NCBI RefSeq assembly: GCF_015277775.1
Contig: NZ_CP063849.1
Span: 1,984,001 to 2,048,000, forward strand
DNA length: 64,000 nt
From: Paludibaculum fermentans
Lineage (GTDB): Bacteria; Acidobacteriota; Terriglobia; Bryobacterales; Bryobacteraceae
Direction of reading: 5' to 3'
Positions 18,984 to 29,600 of this stretch are shown here, piece after piece; the first letter of the stretch is position 1, and each line of letters begins with the position of its first letter. Under the pieces are notes generated by a model. That model was not told the origin of the DNA. It saw only the letters and a program-made list of their open reading frames with translations, and ran no database searches. Made by a program: the position numbers and the translations under genes.

Positions 18984-21900
18984 TTGCGGTCGAATTCCCG
19001 TCTTTTCCCTGCCCTGGCATTCGTCTTTTTTTCCTGTGCACATTCATTTGCGGCGAGCCAGCCCGGCATTGCCGCCGGCAATGGCGCGAATCCTGACCTT
19101 TCGATAAACATGGTGCACACCACCAGCTTTCTGCAGGGTCAGATCAATGCTGTTTACCTCATTCATGTGGAAAACGCGGGCACCGCGCCCACGGCCGGCA
19201 CCATCACCGTGGTCGATTCCATGCCTTCCGGCATCACCATTCTGTCGATGTCGGGGCCAGGCTGGACTTGCGCGGCAAACACCTGCACCCGAAGCGATAG
19301 CTTTCCCGCCGGTCAGATGCTGCCCACCATCAGTGTTTTCGCCAGCGTGGCAAACAACGCACCACCCTCTGTCAGCAATATAGTCACGGTTTTCGGCGGT
19401 GGTGACACGAACATCGCAAACAACATTGCCAACGATGTGGCAACGATCGCCGCCAACGGCTGGGTGCTGGGTTGGGGCTATGAGGTTAGCCCGGGGAATC
19501 ATATCCCGGCAGGCCTGAACGATGCTGTCGCAGTATTCCCAGGGCCAAACCACGCCATTGCACTTCGCAAGAATGGCACGGTGGTGGTTTGGAATTACGC
19601 CAGCGTCGACACCCCGGCGGCGGTCCGGGCTCTCTCCGGAGTGGTCGCCGTGGCGGCAGGCAACCTCACCGGCTACGCGCTGAGAAGCGATGGGACGGTT
19701 TATGCCTGGGATCTATACACCGGAACTCCGGTGAGCAACACTGTGTCGAACGTCGTGGCCCTCGCGGCAGCCGACCAGATTTGTCATGCCCTGAATGCGG
19801 ACGGAACCTTCAGTACCATCGGCCCTCTCTTCTGGGCGTCCGATTGGTACCCACCGGCCGGCACCGCGAATGTCGTACAGATCTCCGCCCGCCAGAGGTC
19901 GTTTGTAGGATTGACCTGGGATGGCAAGGTGGTGAGTTGGGGCGCCTCTGCACCGCCGACGCCCGCTGGACTGGGGCCGCTGGCTCGGGTGGAGGCCCTT
20001 GGGGGCTATACGGCCGCTGGCATCCGGCAGGACGGAACCGTGGTCGCCTGGGACAACGGAAGCGGCGAACCCGGCGCCACCGTCCCTTCCGGCTTGAATA
20101 ACGTGGTGTCGCTGGCCGGAGAAGCTTACGCGATGGCCCTCAAGGCGGACGGGACCATCCAGGCGTGGGGTGTGTCCGGTGAGAACCAGGTCGAATTCGC
20201 AGCCAGGGTTTCCCAGGCTCGGGCCCTCGTAGGCAACGGCTCCTATGCCATGGCGATCCTCTCAGCTCCACCCGTCAATGTCACGGTACAGGCACGGGCT
20301 GCCGGCGTGGATCTCGCCAGCCCCCTTTACGGACAGCCGCAGCTCATTTTTGACGGCATCCAGTTTGGCACCTCGCGCACCTTCCAGGTCGCGCCAGGGA
20401 GTTCGCACGACATTGCATTCCTCCCCCCTGACCCCGCCAGCAGCATCACTACGCGGTTCTACTTCAAGAACTGGAGCGATGGCGGTGCGATTGCGCGCAC
20501 TGTGTCCGCAGCGGCCGACACAACATTCACAGTCAATCTCGGCACGCAGTTCAGGCTCGACACCTCGGCTTCAGCCGGCGGGGCGATCAGCCCGGCCACG
20601 TCATTCCATGAAGCCGGCAGCTCGGTCCTGATTAAAGCAACACCCCAGGCGGGCTATGTTTTCTCCTATTTCAGTTGGCCGAACACTATCGAGACCAACA
20701 ACCCCACGCGGATGACCATGACGGCGCCGATCAGCATGACGGCGAACTTCGAAAAGCCCGCCGGCCCGGTAGCCCGCCTCAGCCTGGAGCAGGTGCACAA
20801 ACCGGTGCAAGGCCAGCAGAACGCAGTCTATGTCGCCCGGGTATCGAACGTAGGCGTGGCTGACTTGAGTGGCTTCAATCTGTATTTCCAGGGCATTACG
20901 GTGGTAGGGACCATCGGCACGGGCTGGACCTGTTCCGGCAAGGCATGCAGCCGCACCGATTCGTTGCCGGCGGGGCAGAGCTTTCCGGCCATCCTCGTGG
21001 TCGCCGCCATCGACAAGACGGCAACCGGGAAATTTACGGCGACGGTAAACGGATTCGACGAGGCTAATTTGCGGGCTATCACCGCCTCAGCGTCCTCGAG
21101 CATCTCCGGAGCAGGTAATGCGGTGGTGGGATGGGGGGACAATTCATCCGGACAAGCCGGACCGCCGTCCGGGGTGTCCAACCTCGTCGACGTCTCGGCT
21201 GGCTTCAAACACAGCCTGGCGCTGAAGGGGGACGGCACGGTCGCCGCCTGGGGCGACAACTCGAAATTGCAGACCAGCGTGCCGCCCGGTGTCTCCAGCA
21301 TCATTGCCATCGCCGCCGGAGGGAACCATAACCTGGCGCTGAACGGCGGGGGTGGGGTGATCACCTGGGGTGACAACACGAGCGGACAGACCTCCGTGCC
21401 GGCCGGCCTCTCCAATGTCATCGCCATCGCCGCCGGCGCCAATCACAGCCTCGCCCTGACCAGCCAGGGCACAGTCATCGCCTGGGGCGCCAACGGCAGC
21501 GGGCAAGCGTCTGTCCCTTCCAGCGTCATTGACGCAGTCTCCATTGCAGCCGGGGGAGACCACTCGCTGGCCGTACTCAGAAACGGAACCGTGGTCGCCT
21601 GGGGCAGCAACGCCGCCGGAGAAAGCACCGTACCAGCCGGCTTGAATAGTGTGAAATCCGTCTCGGCCGGCGCCGAGTTCAGCCTGGCGCTGAAAGACGA
21701 TGGGACGCTGGCCGCCTGGGGCACCAGCCCCGCGTCGATCCAGACCGGGATTCCAGCCGATCTCGCCGCGGTCCGCGTTCTCGCCGCCGGCGCGTCGCAC
21801 GTCCTCGCCCAGCAATGGGATGAGACGCTGCGCGCGTGGGGCGACAACGCCCACGGCCAGACCGTCCTGCCCGCCGGACTCACCCTCGTCGACGCTATCG

Positions 21901-23294
21901 CCGCCGGCAGCGCGCACAGCCTCGCCATCGCCTCGGCGCCGCCCCTCGTTGACATCACATTCGCAACCCAGCCACAAGGCGCTGTTTATGTGGTCGACGG
22001 CGTCAGCTACTCCTCTCCACAGAAGTTCCAGTGGCCGGCGGGCAGCAGCCATTCCGTGGCCGCCTCATCACCCCAGTCGGCGGCGCCCGGTACGCAGTAT
22101 GTCCTCCAGTCATGGTCTGACGGCTTTGCCGGCACCTCCCGGACCCTCGTGGTGGGCGCACCGCAGGACTTCGGCCTCTATTTCAAGACAAGGTACCTGC
22201 TGACGACTTCCGCCACAGCCGGCGGCAGCATCATCCCCTCCACCGGCTACCTTGACGCAAGCAGCCCCATGGCGGTCATTGCGGTCCCGGATCCTGGATT
22301 TGTCTTCAGCGGTTTCAGCCTCGATCTGACCGGTTCGGCGAATCCCCAGTCGCTCACCATGTCAAAGCCCGCTACCGTCACCGCCCGGTTCACCGCCGTC
22401 AGTCCGCAGCCCCCATCCGTCGATCTGTCGCCCACCACGGGTTCCGGAGCCTCCGCCTCGCTCACGGCAACCTATCTGGCCCCGCTCGGGTACCAGAACC
22501 TCTCCTGGGTCCAGTTGCTGCTGGCCGCCGCACCCGACGGCGGAGGCCAGCCCTACTGCTTCATCCACTTCGATGTCCAGGGTGATGCGTTCTGGGTCTA
22601 CGGCGACGGCGGTTTCTTCGTCGGACCCGTCGCCCGCGCCGCCACCAGCGCCCAGTTGCAGAACTCGCTCTGCGCGCTCAATACGAAGACATCCACTGTC
22701 ACCGGCAATGGCGTCGCGCTCACCCTGAAGGCCGATGTCGTGTTCAAATCAGCCGCCGCCAGAAACATCTACCTGCGCGCGTACACCCAGGGCGATCTCG
22801 ACACAGGCTGGGTCCTGAAAGGCACGTGGACTTCCGCGGCCATCCCCCTGGGTTCGAAGAGTGTCCTGCCCGCTTCCGGCTCCGCCGCCCAGCCGAGCTT
22901 CGCGGCCTCGTTCACAGATCCGGCTGGGTTTGAAGGGACCACCGCCGGGTGGTCACAGTTCCGGGTGGCCGCCGCTACCGATGGAGGCGGGCAACCCTTC
23001 TGCTTCGTCCACTACGACCGGGCGGGCAACGGGTTGTGGATGTACTCCAGCGATGTCGGGTTCTTCCTGGGACCGGTCAGCCCGGGCGCAGCCTCCACAC
23101 TCCTCGACAGCAGCGCCTGCGCCGTGAAAACCTCCTCCACAGCCACCGCCCAACAGTCGGGCGCCTTGCAGGTAATCATCTCCCTCACCCTCAAGGCCCC
23201 CATGGCGGGACCAAAGAACCTCTACCAGCGCAGCCTCGATCCCTTGGGACGCGATTCCGGCTGGATCAAAACCGGTACATGGACCATCCCGTAA
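18984..23294 (+). CDS. Giant secreted DUF11/RCC1/InlB-repeat protein A
   Basis: About 1436 residues. TTG 18984 is chosen over GTG 18978 because AGAGGT-4 bases-TTG is repeated exactly before the second paralogue. Order: signal peptide (1-24), DUF11-like domain with the motif SFLQGQINAVYLI (about 37-155), a worn RCC1-type propeller (155-430), InlB-like beta-repeats with NWSDGG (430-595), a second DUF11-like domain (595-710), a regular seven-blade RCC1 propeller (713-985), more InlB-like repeats (990-1140), and two copies of a ~140-residue C-terminal domain (1143-1436). No LPXTG, PEP-CTERM or type IX sorting tail is seen. First of three tandem paralogues. Likely a surface or extracellular binding protein; ligand unknown. 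Confidence 0.85.
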   Translation: MRSNSRLFPALAFVFFSCAHSFAASQPGIAAGNGANPDLSINMVHTTSFLQGQINAVYLIHVENAGTAPTAGTITVVDSMPSGITILSMSGPGWTCAANTCTRSDSFPAGQMLPTISVFASVANNAPPSVSNIVTVFGGGDTNIANNIANDVATIAANGWVLGWGYEVSPGNHIPAGLNDAVAVFPGPNHAIALRKNGTVVVWNYASVDTPAAVRALSGVVAVAAGNLTGYALRSDGTVYAWDLYTGTPVSNTVSNVVALAAADQICHALNADGTFSTIGPLFWASDWYPPAGTANVVQISARQRSFVGLTWDGKVVSWGASAPPTPAGLGPLARVEALGGYTAAGIRQDGTVVAWDNGSGEPGATVPSGLNNVVSLAGEAYAMALKADGTIQAWGVSGENQVEFAARVSQARALVGNGSYAMAILSAPPVNVTVQARAAGVDLASPLYGQPQLIFDGIQFGTSRTFQVAPGSSHDIAFLPPDPASSITTRFYFKNWSDGGAIARTVSAAADTTFTVNLGTQFRLDTSASAGGAISPATSFHEAGSSVLIKATPQAGYVFSYFSWPNTIETNNPTRMTMTAPISMTANFEKPAGPVARLSLEQVHKPVQGQQNAVYVARVSNVGVADLSGFNLYFQGITVVGTIGTGWTCSGKACSRTDSLPAGQSFPAILVVAAIDKTATGKFTATVNGFDEANLRAITASASSSISGAGNAVVGWGDNSSGQAGPPSGVSNLVDVSAGFKHSLALKGDGTVAAWGDNSKLQTSVPPGVSSIIAIAAGGNHNLALNGGGGVITWGDNTSGQTSVPAGLSNVIAIAAGANHSLALTSQGTVIAWGANGSGQASVPSSVIDAVSIAAGGDHSLAVLRNGTVVAWGSNAAGESTVPAGLNSVKSVSAGAEFSLALKDDGTLAAWGTSPASIQTGIPADLAAVRVLAAGASHVLAQQWDETLRAWGDNAHGQTVLPAGLTLVDAIAAGSAHSLAIASAPPLVDITFATQPQGAVYVVDGVSYSSPQKFQWPAGSSHSVAASSPQSAAPGTQYVLQSWSDGFAGTSRTLVVGAPQDFGLYFKTRYLLTTSATAGGSIIPSTGYLDASSPMAVIAVPDPGFVFSGFSLDLTGSANPQSLTMSKPATVTARFTAVSPQPPSVDLSPTTGSGASASLTATYLAPLGYQNLSWVQLLLAAAPDGGGQPYCFIHFDVQGDAFWVYGDGGFFVGPVARAATSAQLQNSLCALNTKTSTVTGNGVALTLKADVVFKSAAARNIYLRAYTQGDLDTGWVLKGTWTSAAIPLGSKSVLPASGSAAQPSFAASFTDPAGFEGTTAGWSQFRVAAATDGGGQPFCFVHYDRAGNGLWMYSSDVGFFLGPVSPGAASTLLDSSACAVKTSSTATAQQSGALQVIISLTLKAPMAGPKNLYQRSLDPLGRDSGWIKTGTWTIP
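21121..21938 (+). repeat. Seven tandem RCC1 blades in giant protein A
   Basis: Seven successive units of roughly 35-40 codons, each with a core like VVAWGDNxxGQxxVPxG and then IAAGxxHSLAL. Seven blades would close one complete RCC1 beta-propeller. The repeat exists at protein level; the DNA copies are diverged. Confidence 0.85.
22410..23291 (+). repeat. Twin C-terminal domain, giant protein A
   Basis: Two tandem ~140-residue units. Each has WxQ, DGGGQPxCFxHxD, GFFxGP, a second Cys in SxxCAxxT and a closing GTW. The last five residues, GTWTIP minus one, match those of both paralogues. The two conserved cysteines per unit suggest one disulfide each. I do not recognise the domain. Confidence 0.8.
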
Positions 23295-23604
23295 AACCAC
23301 AAATCCGCGCACCCGGTCCAAATGGCCCTTCGTACCCGCTACAAACAAATTCTAATAATGTAGTACGCTCCCGGCCCGCGAGCCCCATGAGATTGAACGG
23401 CAATACCGCTATTTATCTGTAAGCAACCTTACGTTTCTCACGGCGTTTCCACGCCCGCCGGGCCCGGCAATAGCCTCTTCCGCGCCGTTTTTGCAAATAC
23501 TGTCCGCGCCCGATATGCGCACGCTTACGTGTCAAAGTTGTACAGATTCGGCGTATCGGTTGACTTAGTCCGATTACGCATGTAGGTTTATTCCAGAGGT
23601 AGCC
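23295..23604 (+). other. 310-base gap between giant genes A and B
   Basis: No credible open frame or RNA gene is seen. The first part is comparatively A/T-rich for this genome (around 23335-23420). The last 45 bases hold the promoter and ribosome site of giant gene B. No hairpin with a T-run was found after gene A, so readthrough into gene B is possible. Confidence 0.6.
23560..23588 (+). promoter_or_regulatory. Promoter of the second giant repeat gene
   Basis: TTGACT (23560-23565), 17 bases, TAGGTT (23583-23588), then six bases to AGAGGT (23595-23600) and four to TTG 23605. Spacing is identical at every step to the promoter of gene A, and the flanks also match in part (CGGTTGACTT, CGCA in the spacer, TTTA before the ribosome site, CTTGCG across the start). 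Confidence 0.65.
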
Positions 23605-26600
23605 TTGCGCTTCAATTTCGGTCAATTTTCCAGCCTGGCACTTTGCCTTTTTTCGATCGGACATTTCCTAGCTTCGGGTCAAACTCAGGACCCCCGCGCG
23701 GCCGCCGCCACGCACGACGTCCTGGCCGCCGGCTCGCCCGGCCCGGATCTCTCCGTCAACCTGACCCATACCAGCGCGTTTCTGCAGGGCCAGACTAACG
23801 CGGTCTACCTCATCCGCGTCACCAACGAAGGCGGGACCGCCACCACCGGCACCATCTCCGTCGTCGACATGATGCCCTCCGGCATCACCATCACGTCGAT
23901 GTCCGGACCCGGGTGGTCGTGTCTCTCGAACACCTGCAACCGGAACGACTCCGTACAGCCGGGCCAGATGCTGCCCACGATCACGGTGCTGGCCAGCGTG
24001 GCGGCCAACGCGCCCCCGTCGGTCAGCAACATGGTGACTGTCTCCGGCGGCGGGGATCCGATTATTACGAACAACATCGCCAATGACGTCACGACCATTG
24101 CCGCCGAAGGCCGCCTGCTGAGCTTTGGGTACTACTACTCACCCTCCTCCGGGACGCCCAAGGACCTCTCCGACGTGGTGGCCGTCTCCGCCGGTTCTGA
24201 CCGGGCGCTGGCCTTGAGGAAGAACGGCACCGTCGTGGAATGGGCCAACAGCGGCCTCCTGAGTTCCCCCGTGGCTCAGGGTTTGACGAACGTGGTGGCG
24301 GTTTCGAGTGGCTACTACTACAGCTTTGCGCTCTTGAGCGACGGCACTGTCGTCGCCTGGGGCTACGGTTCCACCGCACCGCCGGCGACAGGATGGTCGA
24401 ATATTGTCGCCCTCGCAACTGCCGACGCTTTCTGCCTGGCTCTGCGCGCCGATGGCACGGTGAGCGGCGTCGGGACCGACAACAACGGAGAGTTGTCGAT
24501 TCCCTCAAATCTCTCCAATGTAATCCAGGTTTCCGCCAACAGCGGAATGGTGCTCGCCCTGCAGTCGAACGGGGCGGTCATCCCCTGGGGCATCTACGCG
24601 CCGCAAACTCCGGCCGGACTGGAACCCCTCACCCGAATCGCGGCCCTCAGTTCGGTCACCGCGGCCGGCATCAAGGCTGATGGCACCGTCACAGTTTGGA
24701 GCAACAACCCGAATCAGCTCACCACCATCCCTTCCGGGGTCAACAATATCGTAGACATTACGGGCAAGCAGCTCGTCATGGCCGTGAGGAACGACGGCAC
24801 CGTGAAGGCGTGGGGCAATACCGGCTACGGACTCACGGAGTTTGCCGCGAACCTCGCACATACCAGGACAATCAGCGCCTCCTTTTATTACGGACTCGCC
24901 ATCCTCGACAAGGCGCCCGTCCTGCTCAAAATCCAGACTGCCGCAAAAGGCCTCGATCTCACCAGCTACTACTACTATTCGGGTCCACTCGTCACTTTGG
25001 ACGGCGCAGCCCTCACGATGCCTTACTCAGCACTGGTAGCGCCCGACAGTACGCACACCATTGCCACCGCGGTCACGCAAACACCTAGCGGTGGGGGTAT
25101 CCAGTTCCTCTTTGCCAATTGGAGCGACGGCGGCGCGGCTTCCCACACCGTTACGGTCCCGGCCGACACCTCGTACACCGCTAACTACACGGTCAAGTTC
25201 CAGCTGTCGACCTCAGCCGGCACGGGCGGAACCATCAGCCCCGCGCCCGCTTCCACATTCTACGACCCCGGCACCACGATCCTGGTTCGGGCTACGCCGT
25301 CGGCCGGGTATGTCTTCTCTGGCTTCTATCTCAGTTCAGCCGGAACAGAGCAGAACAACCCAACCCGGGTGGAGATGAGCGCGCCTGTCAGCATCACGGC
25401 CAATTTCCTTGCGCTAAAGGACGCCGGCCTGCGGATTTCCCTGAAACCCATGCGCCAACTGGTTCAGGGGCAGCAGAATGCCGTCTACATCGGCCGCCTC
25501 TTCAATGACGGCCCAAATACCATTTCTGGACCCCAGGTCCAGTTCTCCGGGCTCACCGTCGTCAGGATGTCCGGCACGGGATGGGCGTGCGCCAACGCCA
25601 CCTGCTCCCGGACTGACTCGCTCGCTCCAGGCAAAGCCTACCCGGCAATCCTGATCATCGCCGCGGCAGACTCCACTGCCACCGGGACAGTGACGCCAAG
25701 CCTCGCTCTCAACACATACCCCTACAACAGCGCGGCCCGAGCCCCGTCCAAAGTCTACGGGGCCGGCAATGCCGCCATCGGTTGGGGCAACAATGCCTCT
25801 GGACAGGCGACCGCCCCAGCCGGCCTCACGAACCTGGTCGACATAGCCGGCGGCATCAGCCACAGCGTAGCCTTGCGCGGCGACGGAACGGCAGTGGCCT
25901 GGGGCGATAACTCGAGACTGCAGACGACTGTGCCCGCCGGCCTCGTCAACCTGGTCGCCATCGCGGCCGGGGGGAATCACTCCCTGGCGCTGATGGAACT
26001 CGGCAAAGTAGTAGCTTGGGGCGATAACGCCAGCGGCCAGTCCACCGTCCCTGCCAACCTTGCGGATGTGATCGCCATCGCAGCCGGAGCCAATCACAGC
26101 CTCGCGCTCACCGGCAGCGGAACCGTCGTCGCCTGGGGCGCCAACTCCAGCGGCCAGTCCACCGTCCCCGCCACGGTGAAGTATGCCGTGGCCATCGCGG
26201 CCGGGGGCGATCATTCCCTGGCCGTCCTGCGCGACGGTACGGTCATCGCGTGGGGTAGCAATGCCGCCGGGGAAAGCACTGTGCCCTCGGGCCTGGCCAG
26301 AGTGGAATCTGTCGCCGCCGGCACTCAGTACAGCATGGCCCTGCTGGATGACGGTGCCGTCATCCCCTGGGGCAGCGTTCCACCCTCCATCGTCAGCGGC
26401 ATGCCCGCCGGCCTCACCAACGTCAGAGTCCTGGCAGCCGGGGGCGCCCATGCGGTCGCCCTCCAGTGGGATCAGACCCTGCTGTCGTGGGGCGTGAACA
26501 CCAATGGTCAAACCTCTGTACCACCCGGCCTCACCCAAATCACCGCCGTCGGCGCCGGCGGCACCCATAGCCTGGCCATCGCCGCCACACCAGCCGTCGT

Positions 26601-29600
26601 CAATGTGTCGTTCGCTACAAATCCTTCAGGTGCCACCTTCACCGTCGATGGTGCGCCCTACACCACCAACCAAAGCCTCCAATGGACCTACGGCAGTACG
26701 CACACCGTCACCGTCCCCTCCGCTCAACCCGGCCTGACGCCCGGATCTCAGTTCGTGCTCTCCAGTTGGTCAGACGGCTCTTCCCTCACCACCCGCACGT
26801 TGACGGCGACCCAGAACGCATCCTACACGCTGACGTTCAAAACACAGTACGCGCTCACCACCTCAGCCTCGGCCGGCGGCACCATCAGCCCCGCCACTGC
26901 CTACTTCGATGCCAACAGCACCGTCACCATCAGAGCAACCGCCAATCAGGGCTATGCCTTCGCGGGCTTCGGCGGCGACATCTCCGGCTTGTCGAATCCG
27001 CGCACCATTGTCCTGAGCAAACCCCTAAACGTCTCGGCCACCTTCGTCGCTCCTCAGGGTAAAGCAAAGCTCAAACTCGACCTGCGGCATACCAGCGCCT
27101 TTCTGCGCGGTCAGACCAATGCCGTCTACCTCGTTAGAATCGCCAACGATCCCACGGGCGGCTCCACCTCGGGCCAGGTACAAATGACCCCCACCGTGCC
27201 CTCCGGACTCCAGATCACCTCCATGTCCGGACCCGGCTGGACCTGCACGGCCAGCTCCTGCAGCCGCGGCGACGTGCTCAGCGGTGGACAGTCTTATCCC
27301 GCTATCACCGTCCTCGCAAAGATCGACAACCTCGCGCCGAGCAGCCTCACCTTCCAGGCCGTCATCTCCGGCGGCGGCACCTCGGGAGTAACCACCGCCA
27401 GCGATACCGCGGCGGTCAATTCCATCGCTTACCCCATTTACTGGTCCAACTATTACACCTACTACTACAACACCGATAAGCCCTTCCCCGAAGGGCTGAA
27501 TGATGCGGTCGCTGTCGCCACAGGCAACAACTTTAACGTTGCCCTCAAGAAGGACGGCACGGTCGTAGCTTGGGGCTCAAACTCGAATGGCGAATGCAAC
27601 GTGCCCGCCGGGCTGACAAACGTCGTCGCCATTGCCGCCGCAAACTACTCCACCGTGGCTCTCAAGGCCGATGGCACTGTGGTTGCCTGGGGCACCAGCC
27701 AAGTGGTCACAGGTCTACCAGCCGGCCTCAGCAATCTCGTCGGCATCGCCGACGGCAATGATTATGCCATCGGCCTCAAGGCTGATGGCACCCTCGTGAC
27801 GTGGGGACAACCGTCTTACTATCTGGATCTAACGGCCATCGCCCAGGTTCGCAACGCTGTTGCGGTGTCCGCACAATACAATGCCCTGGCCTTGACCGCC
27901 GATGGCATCCCGGTTTCGCTCAGCACCGAGTCTTCCTCCCTGCCCCCACCCTCCCTTTCGAATGTGGTCTCGGTATACGCCAACTCTGGATACGGCGCCA
28001 TCACGCAGGATGGCTCACTCACCTTGTGGGCTAATTCGAACAACTCCACCGTCCCCGCCGACTGGGTGAATCTCTCCTCCGTCGCCCTCGGCGGCAATTG
28101 CCCCCTGGCGCTAAAGCAGGATGGCACCCTCTCACAGTGGAACTGTTCCTTCTCCTACACCACCACCCAGCCGAAGGACGTCCCCAACGTGACGGCCCTG
28201 GTCGGCACCGGCGATCGCGCCATCGCCCTCACTTCGACACCCCCGCAAGCGCAACTCAGTGTCAGCGCTGGTTCCGGCAGCTTCACGGTCGATGGCACCG
28301 TCTATCAGCAGCCCCAAACCTTCACCTGGCCCTATGGCAGCGTCCACTCGATTTCCGCCTCCTCGCCAATCGATGGCGGAGCCGGCATACGATCCGTGTT
28401 CTCAAGCTGGTCCGATGGCGGAGCCATCTCTCATAGCTTCGTCGCTGCATCGGCCAACTCAATGCAGCTAACTGCCTCCTTCAAGACTCAGTACTACCTG
28501 ACGACCAAGGCCACCCAGGGTGGCACCATCAGCCCGCCCAGTGGCTGGTACGACGCCAACTACACGCTCGTCTTCGCCTCACCCGACCAGGGCTACACCT
28601 TTAAGGACTTCACCGGCGCCACAATACAGAGCGGAACACAGGGCTATCTGTACCTCAACGCCCCCACCACGGTAACGGCCAACTTCGTCTCTCAAACCAC
28701 CGGGCCGAAACTGGCCATCACCAGCACCCATACCGGCAGCTTCACCCAGGGCCAGCAAGGCGCTACTTACACCCTCACCGTCAGCAATGCCTCCGGGTCG
28801 CCAGCCACCACCGGCACCGTCTATGTCACGAATTCCCTGCCCGCCGGCCTGACAACCATCTCCATCAGCGGCAATGGCTGGAGTTGCCAGAACATGACCA
28901 CCTGCTACCGGTCCGACGCCCTCGCGGGCGGCTCCAGCTACCCGCCCCTCATCGTCACCGCGAACGTCGCCATCAACGCCACCTCCCCGCAGGTGAATCA
29001 GGCCACAGTCAGCGGCGGCAACTCGCCGCAAGCTTCCGCCACGGATTCCACGGCCATACTTACCCTGGTCAACCTCACCAGCAACCCCAGCGGGATGACC
29101 ATCGTGGCCGACGGCACCTCCTACACCACCCCGAAATCCCTCGGCTGGGCGGCCGGGTCCTCCCACACCTTGAGCGTCGGTTCACCCCAGACCTTCGGCA
29201 ACACGCGGTACTCCTACCTGAGTTGGAGCGACAGCGGAGCCCAGTCCCACAACGTCACTACCCCGAGCGCGTCCACCACCTACTCGGCCAATTTCAAGAC
29301 GCAGAACAAGCTCACACTCGCTGCCACCGCCGGCGGTAGCATCAGCGCCTCTCCGGCCTCAGCCGATGGGTGGTATGACACCTCGCAGGTCCTCCAGATC
29401 ACCGCTACGCCGGCAGGCCTCAACACGTTCTCCGGATTCTCGGGCGACCTGATCGGCACGGTAAACCCGCAGTCCATCGCAATGGTCGTCCCCCGCTCAG
29501 TGACGGCGAACTTCGCAGCCGTCAATCCGCAGCCTACGGCAGTGAGCGTCTCGCCCGCGTCGGGCTCCGGAACTTCGGCCTCGTTCACGGCCACCTACTC

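Noticed and set aside
24967-24978. TAC microsatellite as a possible contingency locus
   Set aside because: A three-base unit in frame does not switch the frame, so it is noted as a length variant only, not as phase variation.
21121-26583. Regularly spaced repeats that resemble a CRISPR or tandem DNA repeat
   Set aside because: The units are diverged at DNA level and continuous in frame; they encode RCC1 blades.
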